Positions 16,455-25,206 of a stretch of 64,000 nt of DNA are shown here, piece by piece. This DNA is from Polynucleobacter sp. MWH-UH19D. GTDB taxonomy: Bacteria > Pseudomonadota > Gammaproteobacteria > Burkholderiales > Burkholderiaceae. Position 1 is the first letter of the stretch; each line of letters begins with the position of its first letter. The DNA is taken from contig NZ_CP099571.1 of NCBI RefSeq assembly GCF_040409795.1, positions 682,001 to 746,000 of the forward strand. Reading direction: 5' to 3'. The notes under the pieces were generated by a model. It had not been told where the DNA came from. It worked only from the letters and a program-made list of their open reading frames with translations, and ran no database searches. The position numbers and the translations under genes are program-made.

Positions 16455-16826
16455 ATGTCTGATTTGTCTTACTTTAATAACCCCGACTTTGCAGAAGGTT
16501 TGCGTTGTCAAAACCTGGGTCTATACCCCCAGGCATTTGATCTCTTTTTTACGATTGAGAGTGCAGGGTATGAGCGCACCTTTCGCAAATGCTGTGAGAT
16601 GGCTTGGAGCAATCAATTACAAGAGCGTCAATTAGATCGACTCTTTTATGAGCTCGATTTAGAGGTCAAGCGTAAAAATGGCGTAGCTATTTATAACTAT
16701 GGCTTAGTCATGGAATTTAAGCGCAATATTGCCAAGGCAACAGAGTTACTGAATCTAGCCGATCAGCTCAAAGTGCCAGAAGCACGCGATGCATTGATGC
16801 GTCTCTTATTACTGCCAAAAAAATAA
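16455..16826 (+). CDS. Hypothetical protein with helical (TPR/Sel1-like) repeats
   Basis: A 123-aa soluble protein. The helix pairs NPDFAEGLRCQNLGLYPQAFDLFFTI and GVAIYNYGLVMEFKRNIAKATELLNLA have the spacing and the A-x-x-x-Y-x-x-G pattern of Sel1- or TPR-type repeats. Such proteins mediate protein-protein contacts. No signal peptide is present. It ends about 50 bases before the 3' end of the 4.5S RNA gene, which runs towards it. No specific function is apparent. Confidence 0.55.
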   Translation: MSDLSYFNNPDFAEGLRCQNLGLYPQAFDLFFTIESAGYERTFRKCCEMAWSNQLQERQLDRLFYELDLEVKRKNGVAIYNYGLVMEFKRNIAKATELLNLADQLKVPEARDALMRLLLLPKK

Positions 16827-16879
16827 GCTGGCTGTGCAGTTGTGGGGCAGAGGAGTTGTAGATTGTGCAGGGGAAGGGT

Positions 16880-16977
16880 GGATGAGCCAAACCCCCGGCA
16901 CTGGCAGAAATTGGGTTTGGCTGCTTCGTTCCCGACCTGACCAGGTTATCCAACCCACCATGCGGGGAGGCCCATCC
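16880..16977 (-). ncRNA. ffs: Bacterial small signal recognition particle RNA (4.5S RNA)
   Basis: On the minus strand the conserved SRP core is clear: CCTGGTCAGGTCGGGAACGA then AGCAGCC, with the GGAA-type tetraloop and the asymmetric-loop signature bound by Ffh. I set the ends by a 9-bp closing stem (GGATGGGCC pairing with GGCTCATCC, one G-U). The predicted length of about 98 nt fits the 4.5S type. It is divergent from dnaX, with 32 bases between. A TAAAAT box lies just upstream of its 5' end on the minus strand. Exact processed ends may differ by a few bases. Confidence 0.92.
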
Positions 16978-17009
16978 AGTTCCCATTTTAGCTTGTTAGA
17001 ATGTAGAAC

Positions 17010-18671
17010 ATGACAGCACTGGCATTAGCCCGTTCGTGGCGCCCCAAAACATTTACTGAACTCATTGGTCAAGACCATGTGGTTAAAGCTTTAACCCACG
17101 CACTCGATCAAGGTCGTTTGCACCATGCTTGGTTGTTTACCGGTACTCGTGGAGTCGGTAAGACCACGATTTCTCGAATCATGGCAAAAGCGCTCAATTG
17201 CACTGGTACCGATGGTTCCGGAAAGATGACTTCAGAGCCTTGCGGTAAATGCCCAGCTTGTATGGAAATTGATGCTGGTCGCTTTGTTGACTATATTGAG
17301 ATGGACGCCGCTAGTAATCGTGGTGTAGATGACATCGCATCTCTATTAGAAAAAGCAGCCTACGCACCAAGTAGTGGTCGCTATAAGGTTTACATGATTG
17401 ACGAGGTGCACATGCTCACCAATCATGCCTTTAATGCCATGCTCAAGACTCTAGAAGAGCCGCCAGAGCACGTTAAATTTATTCTTGCGACAACTGATCC
17501 GCAAAAAATACCAGTCACGATTTTGTCTCGTTGCTTGCAGTTCAATCTTAAACAAATGCCAGTACCGCTGATTGTTGAGCATTTAGAAAAAGTACTGGCC
17601 GCAGAAAAAGTCGATTACGAAGTGAATGCCTTGCGTGTTCTTGCAAAAGCGGCGCAAGGCTCCATGCGCGATGCGCTCTCACTAACCGATCAAGCAATTG
17701 CCTATGCTGCCGGTAAAGTTACCGAAGAATCTGTGCGAGGCATGCTTGGTACTCTCGATGATGCATATTTGATTCGCATTCTGGATTGCTTAATAGCTAA
17801 AGACGGTGCAAGTCTTCTAGCGGTTGCCAATGAAATGGGTGAGCGCAGTATGTCTTTCTCATTGGCCTTGCAAGATTTATCAAGTTTGTTACAAAAGATT
17901 GCAGCAGCACAAGTAGTGCCAGAGTCTGTATTAGATGATTGGCCAGAAGCGCCAGAGATTCGTCGCTTGGCAGGCCAACTCACTAAAGAAGAAGCGCAGC
18001 TCTTTTATCAAATCACGATTACCAGCCGCCCAGACTTATCGCTCGCACCGGATGAACAAACCGGCTTTGCCATGACTTTGCTGCGCATGTTGGCGTTTCG
18101 TCCAGGTAGCAGTTCGGGTAGCCCAGCACCATCAGCGCCGCCAGTAAACACTGCGCGACCAGCGGCAACGTCAGCAGCACCAAAGTCAGCGGTGCCAGCA
18201 AATCGCGTTGCTCCTTCGACTCCTGCAGCACCAGTGCCTAAGGCTTCCACTCCAGCACCAACTGCACCGGCAAATACTGGTCCAGTAGATCGTCCTGATT
18301 GGCATGGCTTAATGCGTCAATTACCTGTACGCGGTTTAGTGCAACAGTTGGCATTTCAGACAGAGTTACAAGATTGGAATGATTCGCCCAATGGCATCAA
18401 GGCAGTCATTGTCACGCCGATGCCCCAGCTTGCTTCAGATTCATCGATTGCTCGCTTAGCTGATGCACTCACTGCCCACTTTGGCAAGACTGTCAAAGTC
18501 ATCATTGAAAAAGGTGAAGTAGAGGGTAAGACTGTAGCCAAGGTAGATGCGCAGATACACCAAGAGAAAAGATTAAATGCAGAACAACTGATTGCTGCTG
18601 ATCCATTTATTCAGCAATTAGAAAAAGAGTTTGGCGCCAAAGTAGTTGGTGGCTCAGTAAAGCCACTATGA
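17010..18671 (+). CDS. dnaX: DNA polymerase III subunits gamma and tau
   Basis: A 553-aa clamp-loader ATPase. Walker A is GTRGVGK51TT, the zinc-binding cysteines are C64, C78, C81 and C84 (CGKCPACM), and the DEVHML and SRC motifs follow. Domain III extends to about residue 365. An Ala/Pro/Ser-rich linker (about 365-430) and a C-terminal tau-like domain complete it. I see no strong A-AAA-AAG slippery site like that of E. coli, so a short gamma form by that route is unlikely. ybaB and recR follow in the usual order and replication-repair context. Confidence 0.95.
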   Translation: MTALALARSWRPKTFTELIGQDHVVKALTHALDQGRLHHAWLFTGTRGVGKTTISRIMAKALNCTGTDGSGKMTSEPCGKCPACMEIDAGRFVDYIEMDAASNRGVDDIASLLEKAAYAPSSGRYKVYMIDEVHMLTNHAFNAMLKTLEEPPEHVKFILATTDPQKIPVTILSRCLQFNLKQMPVPLIVEHLEKVLAAEKVDYEVNALRVLAKAAQGSMRDALSLTDQAIAYAAGKVTEESVRGMLGTLDDAYLIRILDCLIAKDGASLLAVANEMGERSMSFSLALQDLSSLLQKIAAAQVVPESVLDDWPEAPEIRRLAGQLTKEEAQLFYQITITSRPDLSLAPDEQTGFAMTLLRMLAFRPGSSSGSPAPSAPPVNTARPAATSAAPKSAVPANRVAPSTPAAPVPKASTPAPTAPANTGPVDRPDWHGLMRQLPVRGLVQQLAFQTELQDWNDSPNGIKAVIVTPMPQLASDSSIARLADALTAHFGKTVKVIIEKGEVEGKTVAKVDAQIHQEKRLNAEQLIAADPFIQQLEKEFGAKVVGGSVKPL

Positions 18672-18741
18672 GACCACTGTAGTGCAAGCTCTTTAACTCA
18701 ATAGATATTCAACATATTCATAGCACTAAGGAAAAGAAGTC

Positions 18742-19065
18742 ATGATGAAAGGTGGACTGGCTGGCTTGATGAAACAAGCTCAGCAGATGCAAGAGAAAAT
18801 GAAAACCGCGCAAGCGGAGTTAGCTGCGTTAGAGGTTACTGGTCAAGCTGCTGGTGGTTTAGTTAAGGTGACTGTCTCTGGTAAGTACGAGCTCAAGCGC
18901 GTACAGATTGATCCAGGCGCCATGGATGATCGCGAGATGCTAGAAGACCTAATCGTGACTGCATACACCGAAGCATTTAAGCAAGTAGAGGCCGCTAGTG
19001 CGCAACTCATGTCAGGCGCAACTGCTGGTATGCCAATGCCTCCTGGCTTTAAGCTGCCTTTCTAA
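18742..19065 (+). CDS. YbaB/EbfC family nucleoid-associated protein
   Basis: A 107-aa small DNA-binding protein. It opens MMKGGLAGLMKQAQQMQEKM, the typical YbaB helix, followed by GLVKVTVSGKYELKRVQIDP and a C-terminal helix, then a Met/Gly/Pro-rich tail. The family forms dimers that coat DNA. It is placed between dnaX and recR as in most proteobacteria, suggesting a shared transcript. AAGGAAAAG lies upstream of the start. Confidence 0.93.
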   Translation: MMKGGLAGLMKQAQQMQEKMKTAQAELAALEVTGQAAGGLVKVTVSGKYELKRVQIDPGAMDDREMLEDLIVTAYTEAFKQVEAASAQLMSGATAGMPMPPGFKLPF

Positions 19066-19102
19066 TTCAGTTACTTAGTAAGTAGCTCAATAACCTAAAT
19101 TC

Positions 19103-19717
19103 ATGGCGCGTCACGAAGCTCCAACCGATGCCCTTGGTCGTTTGATTGAGGCATTGCGAGTATTGCCTGGAGTGGGTCCTAAGTCTGCACAGCGCATGGC
19201 TTTCTATTTATTGCAGCATGATCGCAATGGCGCTGCACTCTTGGCGCAGTCTCTCGGTGAAGCAGTAGAAACTGTAGGGCATTGCGCTCGTTGCAATACT
19301 TTTTCTGAAACGCAGATTTGCACGACTTGTTCGGATGGTCGTCGTGACCCATCACTGCTGTGTATTGTCGAAACGCCAGCCGATCAAGTCATGATTGAGC
19401 AAACTTTGAGCTTTAAAGGTAATTACTTTGTGCTCATGGGTCGCATCTCACCACTAGATGGTATGGGTCCTAATGAAATTCATTTTGATCGTTTGCTAGC
19501 TCGTATTGAAAACCCCGATACAGGCGTGCCGATTCGCGAAGTCGTGCTAGCAACTAACTTTACGAGTGAAGGTGAGGCTACGGCTCACTACATTGGTGAA
19601 GTACTCAAAACTAAAGGAATTAAAGTCACACGTATTGCCCGCGGTATTCCGGTGGGTGGTGAGCTTGAGTATGTTGATGCGGGCACTTTGGCTCGCGCCT
19701 TGATGGATCGTCGTTAA
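19103..19717 (+). CDS. recR: Recombination mediator protein RecR
   Basis: A 204-aa protein that, with RecO and RecF, loads RecA at gaps during recombinational repair. The helix-hairpin-helix ([17 protein letters not shown]), the four-cysteine zinc site ([16 protein letters not shown]) and the TOPRIM domain starting at [10 protein letters not shown] are all visible. The Walker-like C-terminus [15 protein letters not shown] is conserved. Length is normal for the family. It completes the dnaX-ybaB-recR group. Confidence 0.96.
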   Translation: MARHEAPTDALGRLIEALRVLPGVGPKSAQRMAFYLLQHDRNGAALLAQSLGEAVETVGHCARCNTFSETQICTTCSDGRRDPSLLCIVETPADQVMIEQTLSFKGNYFVLMGRISPLDGMGPNEIHFDRLLARIENPDTGVPIREVVLATNFTSEGEATAHYIGEVLKTKGIKVTRIARGIPVGGELEYVDAGTLARALMDRR

Positions 19718-19780
19718 GCCTAGCTTAGGTTTACCCAAATATGATTGCAGTTACCCATTGATATTGAATTTAGAGACCCC

Positions 19781-20389
19781 ATGAAAAAAACGACCATCGC
19801 TTTACTGTTTGCTACCCAATCCATTTTGCTCGCATGTAGCTCTAATCCCACTGCAAATTTAGGTGTGAGTGCGCAGCGAATTGCAGTCTCTAATTTTGAT
19901 CGTGATGGTATTCGAGTAACGTATACGCTCGATGGCAAAGTGACTAGTGTTGAGTCGATTGTGTATATGCCAATTTGGGGTACTGATGCTAGTGCAGTGA
20001 GTGATGCGCAAAAGCGTAGTGAAAAAGCGGCCAAGGTTCAGATCAAAAATTTTGCTGATAAAAAGGCTTTTACCAGTGCGCTCTCAGCTAGCATCATTTC
20101 GATAAATTTAGAGCATGCCAGTGAGCAAAAGAAAAGTGGCGCGACTGATACGCAAAATCTCATTGCTTCTGATCGCGAGGTATTTTTAGATAAGAATGGC
20201 AAAGATATCAACGCTCGGGCGGAGAGCTCCAAAGTCTTGGATGATGCAAGTAAATTAGCCCAGTTAGTCGACAAGAATATTGATTGGCGTGATGTTGAGG
20301 GCAGTATGGTGTTGTCTACCGCTAAGCCAATTAATAATGGCCAAACCCTTGAGGCGATCTATCGCTGGTCTGCTAAGCGCTCTAACTAA
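19781..20389 (+). CDS. Hypothetical lipoprotein
   Basis: A 202-aa protein. I use the ATG at 19781, which gives MKKTTIALLFATQSILLAC with a lipobox at LLAC, rather than the TTG 12 codons upstream. The mature protein has a strand-rich first part and a central region rich in Ser, Asp and Lys (SEKAAKVQIKNFADKKAF). No known domain is evident. The stop codon lies at the start of a 13-bp tandem repeat (20380-20444). It follows recR by 63 bases but has no known link to it. Confidence 0.65.
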   Translation: MKKTTIALLFATQSILLACSSNPTANLGVSAQRIAVSNFDRDGIRVTYTLDGKVTSVESIVYMPIWGTDASAVSDAQKRSEKAAKVQIKNFADKKAFTSALSASIISINLEHASEQKKSGATDTQNLIASDREVFLDKNGKDINARAESSKVLDDASKLAQLVDKNIDWRDVEGSMVLSTAKPINNGQTLEAIYRWSAKRSN

Positions 20390-20444
20390 GCAGGCTAACT
20401 AACCGGGCCAACTAAGCGGGCTAACTGAGTAACGTAACTAGCAA
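20380..20444. repeat. Degenerate 13-bp tandem repeat
   Basis: Five consecutive 13-base units with the core GGCTAACTAAGCG can be laid end to end from 20380: one unit overlaps the lipoprotein stop codon, three are close copies and the last is poor. The region from 20390 to 20653 contains no gene. Confidence 0.65.
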
Positions 20445-20653
20445 TTACTTAGACTGCGCTTTTATTGATTGTCGTCTCGATGTCACGGGCACGACATAAA
20501 CACTAGGTAAATTCACTCTTTTTGAGGATAATTTGGGCTGCGCAACCTTTGGGCTTCACTTCCTAAGTTCTCAATGGTGAGTTGCTTGAAATTTCCTTCA
20601 ATCTGTTGCCCCTTAATGTCTTGATGACTAGGCAACCCAATCTGAAACTGTGA

Positions 20654-22069
20654 ATGACCCGCAAACTTTTGCTCATTCTCCTGCTAAGTTTGATGATTGC
20701 TTTTGCGCATGCGCAAAGGGCAGGGTCAGGTGCTGACCAGATTGCCAGTTTTGCCGGTGATCTTTCTTGGTTGCCAACTGAAGGCGAGATTTTTGGTTTG
20801 CCAGTAAACGTACACGGTCAAACCACTTACATTAATCAGCGCTATAACAATTTCACTTCGAGTTACTCTGGTGTGAATAGCCTTTCTGCACAAAAGGCGA
20901 TGAGCTACACCTGGTCAGGTACTTTGTTTCTAGGTGCACGCTTAGCGCCAAACACGGATATTTATTTCAACCCAGAAGTGATTTCAGGGGTGCCATTTTC
21001 TGGTCTAGTGGGTTTAGGTGGATTTACAAACGGTGAAGCCACTAAAGCTAATGGTGCGCAGGCCAAGTTTTATTCCGCTAGAGCATTCTTGCGTCAGACC
21101 TTTAATCAAGAGGGTGACAAAGTCGTTTTAGAAAATGATGCCAACCAAATTACCCAAACTGTCAGTAGCAATCGGGTAGTGGTAACTGCTGGCCAATTTT
21201 CTACTTTAGATATTTTTGACGATAGTCGCTACGCTAAAGACCCCCGTATTCAGTTTATGAACTGGGGCAATATGACTTACCTAGCCTATGACTACGCGGC
21301 CGATGCGCGTGGCTACAGTACAGGCCTGGCAGGTGAATGGTACTTAGATAACTGGGTGATGCGCGCCTCACGCATGATTACCCCAAAGACCCCAAACGGA
21401 CGTGATCTGAACTGGCAAATCTTTAACGCTTATGGCGATCAATTTGAAGTAGAGCGCCAGCATCAGATTGGTGATCTGCCAGGTAAAGTCTCGGTACTAG
21501 CCTATCGCAATAAAATGATTTTGGCGCGCTTTGCTGATGCAACCAATTATGTGATTGCCAATAATGCGCAAGGTACTCAAGCGCTTAGTAATGTTCGCAA
21601 CAACTATCAATATAAAACGGGTATTGGTATTAATGGCGAACAAGCCCTAACGAAAGACTTAGGAATCTATGGTCGTGCCTTTACATCAGATGGGCATACG
21701 GAAACCATGTCTTTTACGGAAGCCGATAATTCTTTATCCGTTGGTATGAGTTTGAATGGGATGCGCTGGAATCGTGCATACGACACGATCGGAATTTCGA
21801 TGATGCAAAACGGACTGTCGAGCTTTCGTCGTAACTACTTGCAAGCGGGCGGCGTGTCGTATTTCATTGGAGATACATCTAATCCCTATAACGGTCCAAA
21901 CCAGACAATTAACTATCGACCAGAGCGCGTAGGGGAGATTTACTACAACGCTTTGTTGGTAAAGAACGTGCTGTTGGGTGTGAACTTTCAGCACATCAAT
22001 AACCCCGCCTACAACTCGGCTCGCGGACCGGTCAATATTGCTTCATTCCGTATTCATGCCGAGTTTTAA
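20654..22069 (+). CDS. Outer-membrane porin, OprB/carbohydrate-porin-like
   Basis: A 471-aa exported barrel protein. The signal peptide ends FAHAQ. The mature sequence alternates aromatic and polar residues with many GxW/Y motifs and ends in a phenylalanine strand (NIASFRIHAEF). The sections VVTAGQFSTLDIFDDSRYAKDPRIQFMNW and GYSTGLAGEWYLDNWVMR resemble the OprB-type carbohydrate porin family, where the loop after the L/D-rich strand is conserved. It is followed by an RND efflux operon but separated from it by a promoter, so a joint function is uncertain. The substrate is not readable. Confidence 0.62.
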   Translation: MTRKLLLILLLSLMIAFAHAQRAGSGADQIASFAGDLSWLPTEGEIFGLPVNVHGQTTYINQRYNNFTSSYSGVNSLSAQKAMSYTWSGTLFLGARLAPNTDIYFNPEVISGVPFSGLVGLGGFTNGEATKANGAQAKFYSARAFLRQTFNQEGDKVVLENDANQITQTVSSNRVVVTAGQFSTLDIFDDSRYAKDPRIQFMNWGNMTYLAYDYAADARGYSTGLAGEWYLDNWVMRASRMITPKTPNGRDLNWQIFNAYGDQFEVERQHQIGDLPGKVSVLAYRNKMILARFADATNYVIANNAQGTQALSNVRNNYQYKTGIGINGEQALTKDLGIYGRAFTSDGHTETMSFTEADNSLSVGMSLNGMRWNRAYDTIGISMMQNGLSSFRRNYLQAGGVSYFIGDTSNPYNGPNQTINYRPERVGEIYYNALLVKNVLLGVNFQHINNPAYNSARGPVNIASFRIHAEF

Positions 22070-22144
22070 GGGCTAGGGGCCATTGGCCAGCCTTGCTAAT
22101 TGATTATTGTCTTTAGAATCAATGGGATAGGAAATGTCAATAAT

Positions 22145-22172
22145 TCGACATTTGTGTTTTCTACCCTATAAT
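22145..22172 (+). promoter_or_regulatory. Sigma-70 promoter of the RND efflux operon
   Basis: TCGACA, a 16-bp spacer and a perfect TATAAT. The expected transcription start falls near 22179, exactly where a structured leader begins. Confidence 0.6.
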
Positions 22173-22178
22173 CGATAA

Positions 22179-22226
22179 AACCCCCTAAAACGGGTGCTTC
22201 ATGGAAGCAAAACCGCATTAGGGGTT
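22179..22226 (+). promoter_or_regulatory. Structured 5' leader of the RND efflux operon
   Basis: A long hairpin made of three stacked helices: AACCCC/TAA pairing with TTA/GGGGTT (one bulged C), CGG with CCG, and TGCTTC with GAAGCA around an ATG loop. It ends 37 bases before the TTG start. It matches no riboswitch class that I know. Confidence 0.5.
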
Positions 22227-22263
22227 AAAAAAACAGCATTATTGAATTAAGAGGCAGCCGCTT

Positions 22264-23925
22264 TTGTTGAGTTTCGGCATACGCACAATTCGTTTAATTT
22301 CACCTCACGGTGCTGCCTTGCTGATCAGTGCAATTGCACTAGCCTCCCCATCTGTTTTGTGTACCAGCGCGTTTGCCCAAGCTACGAGTAATTTGGTGAC
22401 GCAAAGTGAAGGCGAAGTATCGAGTCCAGTACAAGCGGGCACAGTGACGCTGCCAACAAGTTCTGCTGCAAATGCATTGGGAACATCGCCTTCAACTGAG
22501 AAGGCAGGTGCTAGCGTGACAGTGGTCACCAGTAATGAAGTCTCAACGGATTTATCGATGCCACCATCTATTGGTTCGCAGCTCAATGCACAACTGATCG
22601 CTCAAGATAAAACGAAGGCATCTGAACTATTCGTGCCAGTAACAAAAGCCAATACTCCAAAGACCTACGTTAAGAGCGCGCCATCAGGCCCGGTAGAGAT
22701 GGATTTGCGTCAACTTTGGAATGAGCTCAAACTGAACAACCCACAGTTAGCTGCTTTGCGTGAGTCTTACTTATCAGCAAAAGCCACCGTGCCACAAATT
22801 GCTGCGCCAGCAAACCCACAAGTCGGATTAGTCTGGTCTGGTATGCCAGTTAACTCACCATTTGCTTTGGGCGGTGCCAATGCGCCGACGCCACAAAATC
22901 CAAATGGCATTAGTAGCAATAACTCAATCTCGGTAGCGCAGCCACTGCAGTTTCCAGGCAAAAAGAGTCTGGCTGCCGATATTGCAGATACCAATGCCGA
23001 ATCTTTGTTGGCTCAGTCTGAATCGACTTACTTGCAACTCGGTGCGCAACTCTCAACGCTGTACTACAACACCTTAGCAACTCAAAAGCAGTTACAGGTT
23101 CTTAAAGAAACAGTGATGCGTCTGGAGATGATTAAGAACGTGGCTAAAGCAAGATATGCCAATAACGCTGCAGCTTACGTAGAGTATCTCAACGCACAAG
23201 TAGCCCAGAGCGCCGCGCAAGCCGATCAATTTAATTTAGAGCGCCAACTTGAAGTGGGTATTAAAAACATTAATACCTTGATTGGACGTCACTCCAGAGA
23301 GAGGCTCATTCTTAAAGGGGATAATCGCCGCGCGATGGCGCCAGTGCCCACATTGGTAGAGCTTGAGGACTACGCCGAATCAAGTCACCCCAGTTTGAAA
23401 AGTTCTGCTTTGCAGCTTGATGCCGCTCGCAAAGGGGTGACCTTAGCCAAGAAAGCCTATCTGCCCGATTTTCAGGTGATTGGTTCTTCGTACACGCCTA
23501 GGGGACCATTCTCGGCTAATAATGGCGCGCTGTTTTATCAGTTTGAATTAGATCTCATCATTCCGCTGTATTTCTTTACCAAAGAAAAGTACGGCGTTGA
23601 GCAGGCAATGCGCAATCAAGCTTCTGCTGAAGCGAGTGATATATCCAATCGCCAGCAAATTATTCTGGCGGTGAACTCAGCCTATGCCGCTTATCAACAA
23701 GCCAAAACCGCCACCACCTTTTTAAAAGAGCGCCAGGTGCCTCAAGCTGACGCGGCGTATAAGGTGGGCTTGATTCAGTATTCAAATAATGGGCAGGGCT
23801 TTAATGATTTGTTGACAGCCCAAACACAGTTGCGTAACTTGGAGGTGCAATTGGCATTGGCTGAAGCAAACCTCCTACAAGCACAAGCCACGTTGATGGT
23901 TACTGCTGGAAAAGAACCTTTTTAA
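22264..23925 (+). CDS. TolC/CzcC-like outer-membrane efflux protein
   Basis: A 553-aa outer-membrane channel of a tripartite pump. The start is TTG (GAGG 10 bases upstream), giving an export signal that ends TSAFAQA. A long low-complexity segment (residues about 40-140) precedes the repeat of two helical-barrel halves, each with the pattern of long amphipathic helices (MDLRQLWNELKLNNPQLAALRESYLS; TLVELEDYAESSHPSLKSSALQ) typical of OEP domains. The extended N-terminal linker is longer than in classic CzcC. The adaptor starts 9 bases after its stop. Confidence 0.88.
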   Translation: MLSFGIRTIRLISPHGAALLISAIALASPSVLCTSAFAQATSNLVTQSEGEVSSPVQAGTVTLPTSSAANALGTSPSTEKAGASVTVVTSNEVSTDLSMPPSIGSQLNAQLIAQDKTKASELFVPVTKANTPKTYVKSAPSGPVEMDLRQLWNELKLNNPQLAALRESYLSAKATVPQIAAPANPQVGLVWSGMPVNSPFALGGANAPTPQNPNGISSNNSISVAQPLQFPGKKSLAADIADTNAESLLAQSESTYLQLGAQLSTLYYNTLATQKQLQVLKETVMRLEMIKNVAKARYANNAAAYVEYLNAQVAQSAAQADQFNLERQLEVGIKNINTLIGRHSRERLILKGDNRRAMAPVPTLVELEDYAESSHPSLKSSALQLDAARKGVTLAKKAYLPDFQVIGSSYTPRGPFSANNGALFYQFELDLIIPLYFFTKEKYGVEQAMRNQASAEASDISNRQQIILAVNSAYAAYQQAKTATTFLKERQVPQADAAYKVGLIQYSNNGQGFNDLLTAQTQLRNLEVQLALAEANLLQAQATLMVTAGKEPF

Positions 23926-23934
23926 GGAGTCGCT

Positions 23935-25206
23935 TTGAAAGACAAAATATTGTCGCTTCTAAAACAGTTGTCTGAAAAGGCAAAACCGATCTTGCATCAG
24001 GTCGCCCATTTTGGGATGCACCATGCAAAAGTGGCTGCTGCAAGTTTGTCTGGCCTCTATTGGAATTTGACTCCACAAAATCGCCATCGGGTTCGGATGG
24101 CAGCATACGTTTTTGCTATTTTGTCTTTTGGTATTGTGGTGGGACGCCTGACTGACGTAAACCGCGCTGTCAAGATTGAAGCTTCAGACAAAGCACTGAA
24201 AGTTGAGAAGACTGGCGTACTGGAATTGAAATTACCTGGCGTAAAACTCAACCCCGAGATTTATGTTTTCCAGACCGCAGAAAAAGTGCAAGTGCCAGTC
24301 AACATTAAAGTGCCAGGACGCTTGGCATTTAATGCAGAAAAATCAAAAGTACTTTCAGCGAGAGCGCCTGGTAGGGTAGAGCGTATTTATGCCTTTGATG
24401 GTGCCTTGGTTGATAACGGCTCGCCCATTGTGGAGCTCTATAGCCCTGAGTATCTATCTGCTCAGCAAGAGTATTTGCTCTCATCAAGAACAGCGAGGGT
24501 GTTGCAGGGCAATAGTACGATGAGTGATCTGCTGGGTGATGCACGCATTACGCAACAGGCTGCAGCCAATCGCATGCGTAATCTCGGTGCTAGCGAAGGG
24601 GATATTCGTAGCATCGAAAATTCTAGTAAGACCACAGCCAATCTCATCATGCGCTCACCGCTCAAAGGCGTCGTAGTTAAACGCAATGTTGAGCCTGGTT
24701 CAGTAGTAGCTTCAGGTGATGTGATTGCAACCTTGGCCGATCCAAATCAACTATGGTTCTTGGGTAATGTCTTTGAACAAGATTTTCGGATGGTAAAGCA
24801 AGGGCAGAAGATGATCTTGCGTCTAGAGGCTTACCCAGATAAAGAGTTTGTGGCTTATGCAAACTATATTGCCCCAACCATTGACCCACAAACACGGGCA
24901 TTACTCATTCGTGCCGATGTTGAAAATACCGATGATCTGCTGCGACCCGATATGTATGTCTCTGGTTTGCTAACTACCGGTCAAGCTGATGCAGTGGTGG
25001 TGCCACAAACTGCTATCGTGCGTGTGCGCGAGAACCGCTATGCAATTATTAAAGTGAGTGCAGATACGTTTCGCCGAGTGCCAGTTAAAGGCTACGATCT
25101 AAACAGTAAAAGCTTTGCGATTACTGAAGGTGTAGAGCAAGGTTGGCAGATCTTGGCAGAGGGTGCTGTCTTGTTAAATGACCGCTTTGCGAAGCAGGAG
25201 GACTAA
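23935..25206 (+). CDS. RND efflux periplasmic adaptor (CzcB/CusB-like)
   Basis: A 423-aa membrane-fusion protein with a TTG start and AAGGAG at ideal spacing. A basic N-terminal region (residues 1-60) precedes one membrane segment (about 60-77, MAAYVFAILSFGIVVGRL). Then come the lipoyl halves (SAPGRVERIYAFDGALVDNGSPIVELYSPE and MRSPLKGVVVKRNVEPGSVVASGDVI), the barrel (LWFLGNVFEQDFRMVKQGQKM) and the membrane-proximal domain. This order fits heavy-metal type adaptors. The cytosolic N-terminal extension is unusual. It is directly adjacent to the permease gene. Confidence 0.88.
   Translation: MKDKILSLLKQLSEKAKPILHQVAHFGMHHAKVAAASLSGLYWNLTPQNRHRVRMAAYVFAILSFGIVVGRLTDVNRAVKIEASDKALKVEKTGVLELKLPGVKLNPEIYVFQTAEKVQVPVNIKVPGRLAFNAEKSKVLSARAPGRVERIYAFDGALVDNGSPIVELYSPEYLSAQQEYLLSSRTARVLQGNSTMSDLLGDARITQQAAANRMRNLGASEGDIRSIENSSKTTANLIMRSPLKGVVVKRNVEPGSVVASGDVIATLADPNQLWFLGNVFEQDFRMVKQGQKMILRLEAYPDKEFVAYANYIAPTIDPQTRALLIRADVENTDDLLRPDMYVSGLLTTGQADAVVVPQTAIVRVRENRYAIIKVSADTFRRVPVKGYDLNSKSFAITEGVEQGWQILAEGAVLLNDRFAKQED

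Noticed and set aside
17010..18671. Programmed frameshift in dnaX that makes the short gamma form
   Set aside because: The A-rich stretches seen (for example near 17505) lack the A-AAA-AAG heptamer with a following stem-loop, so I could not support it.
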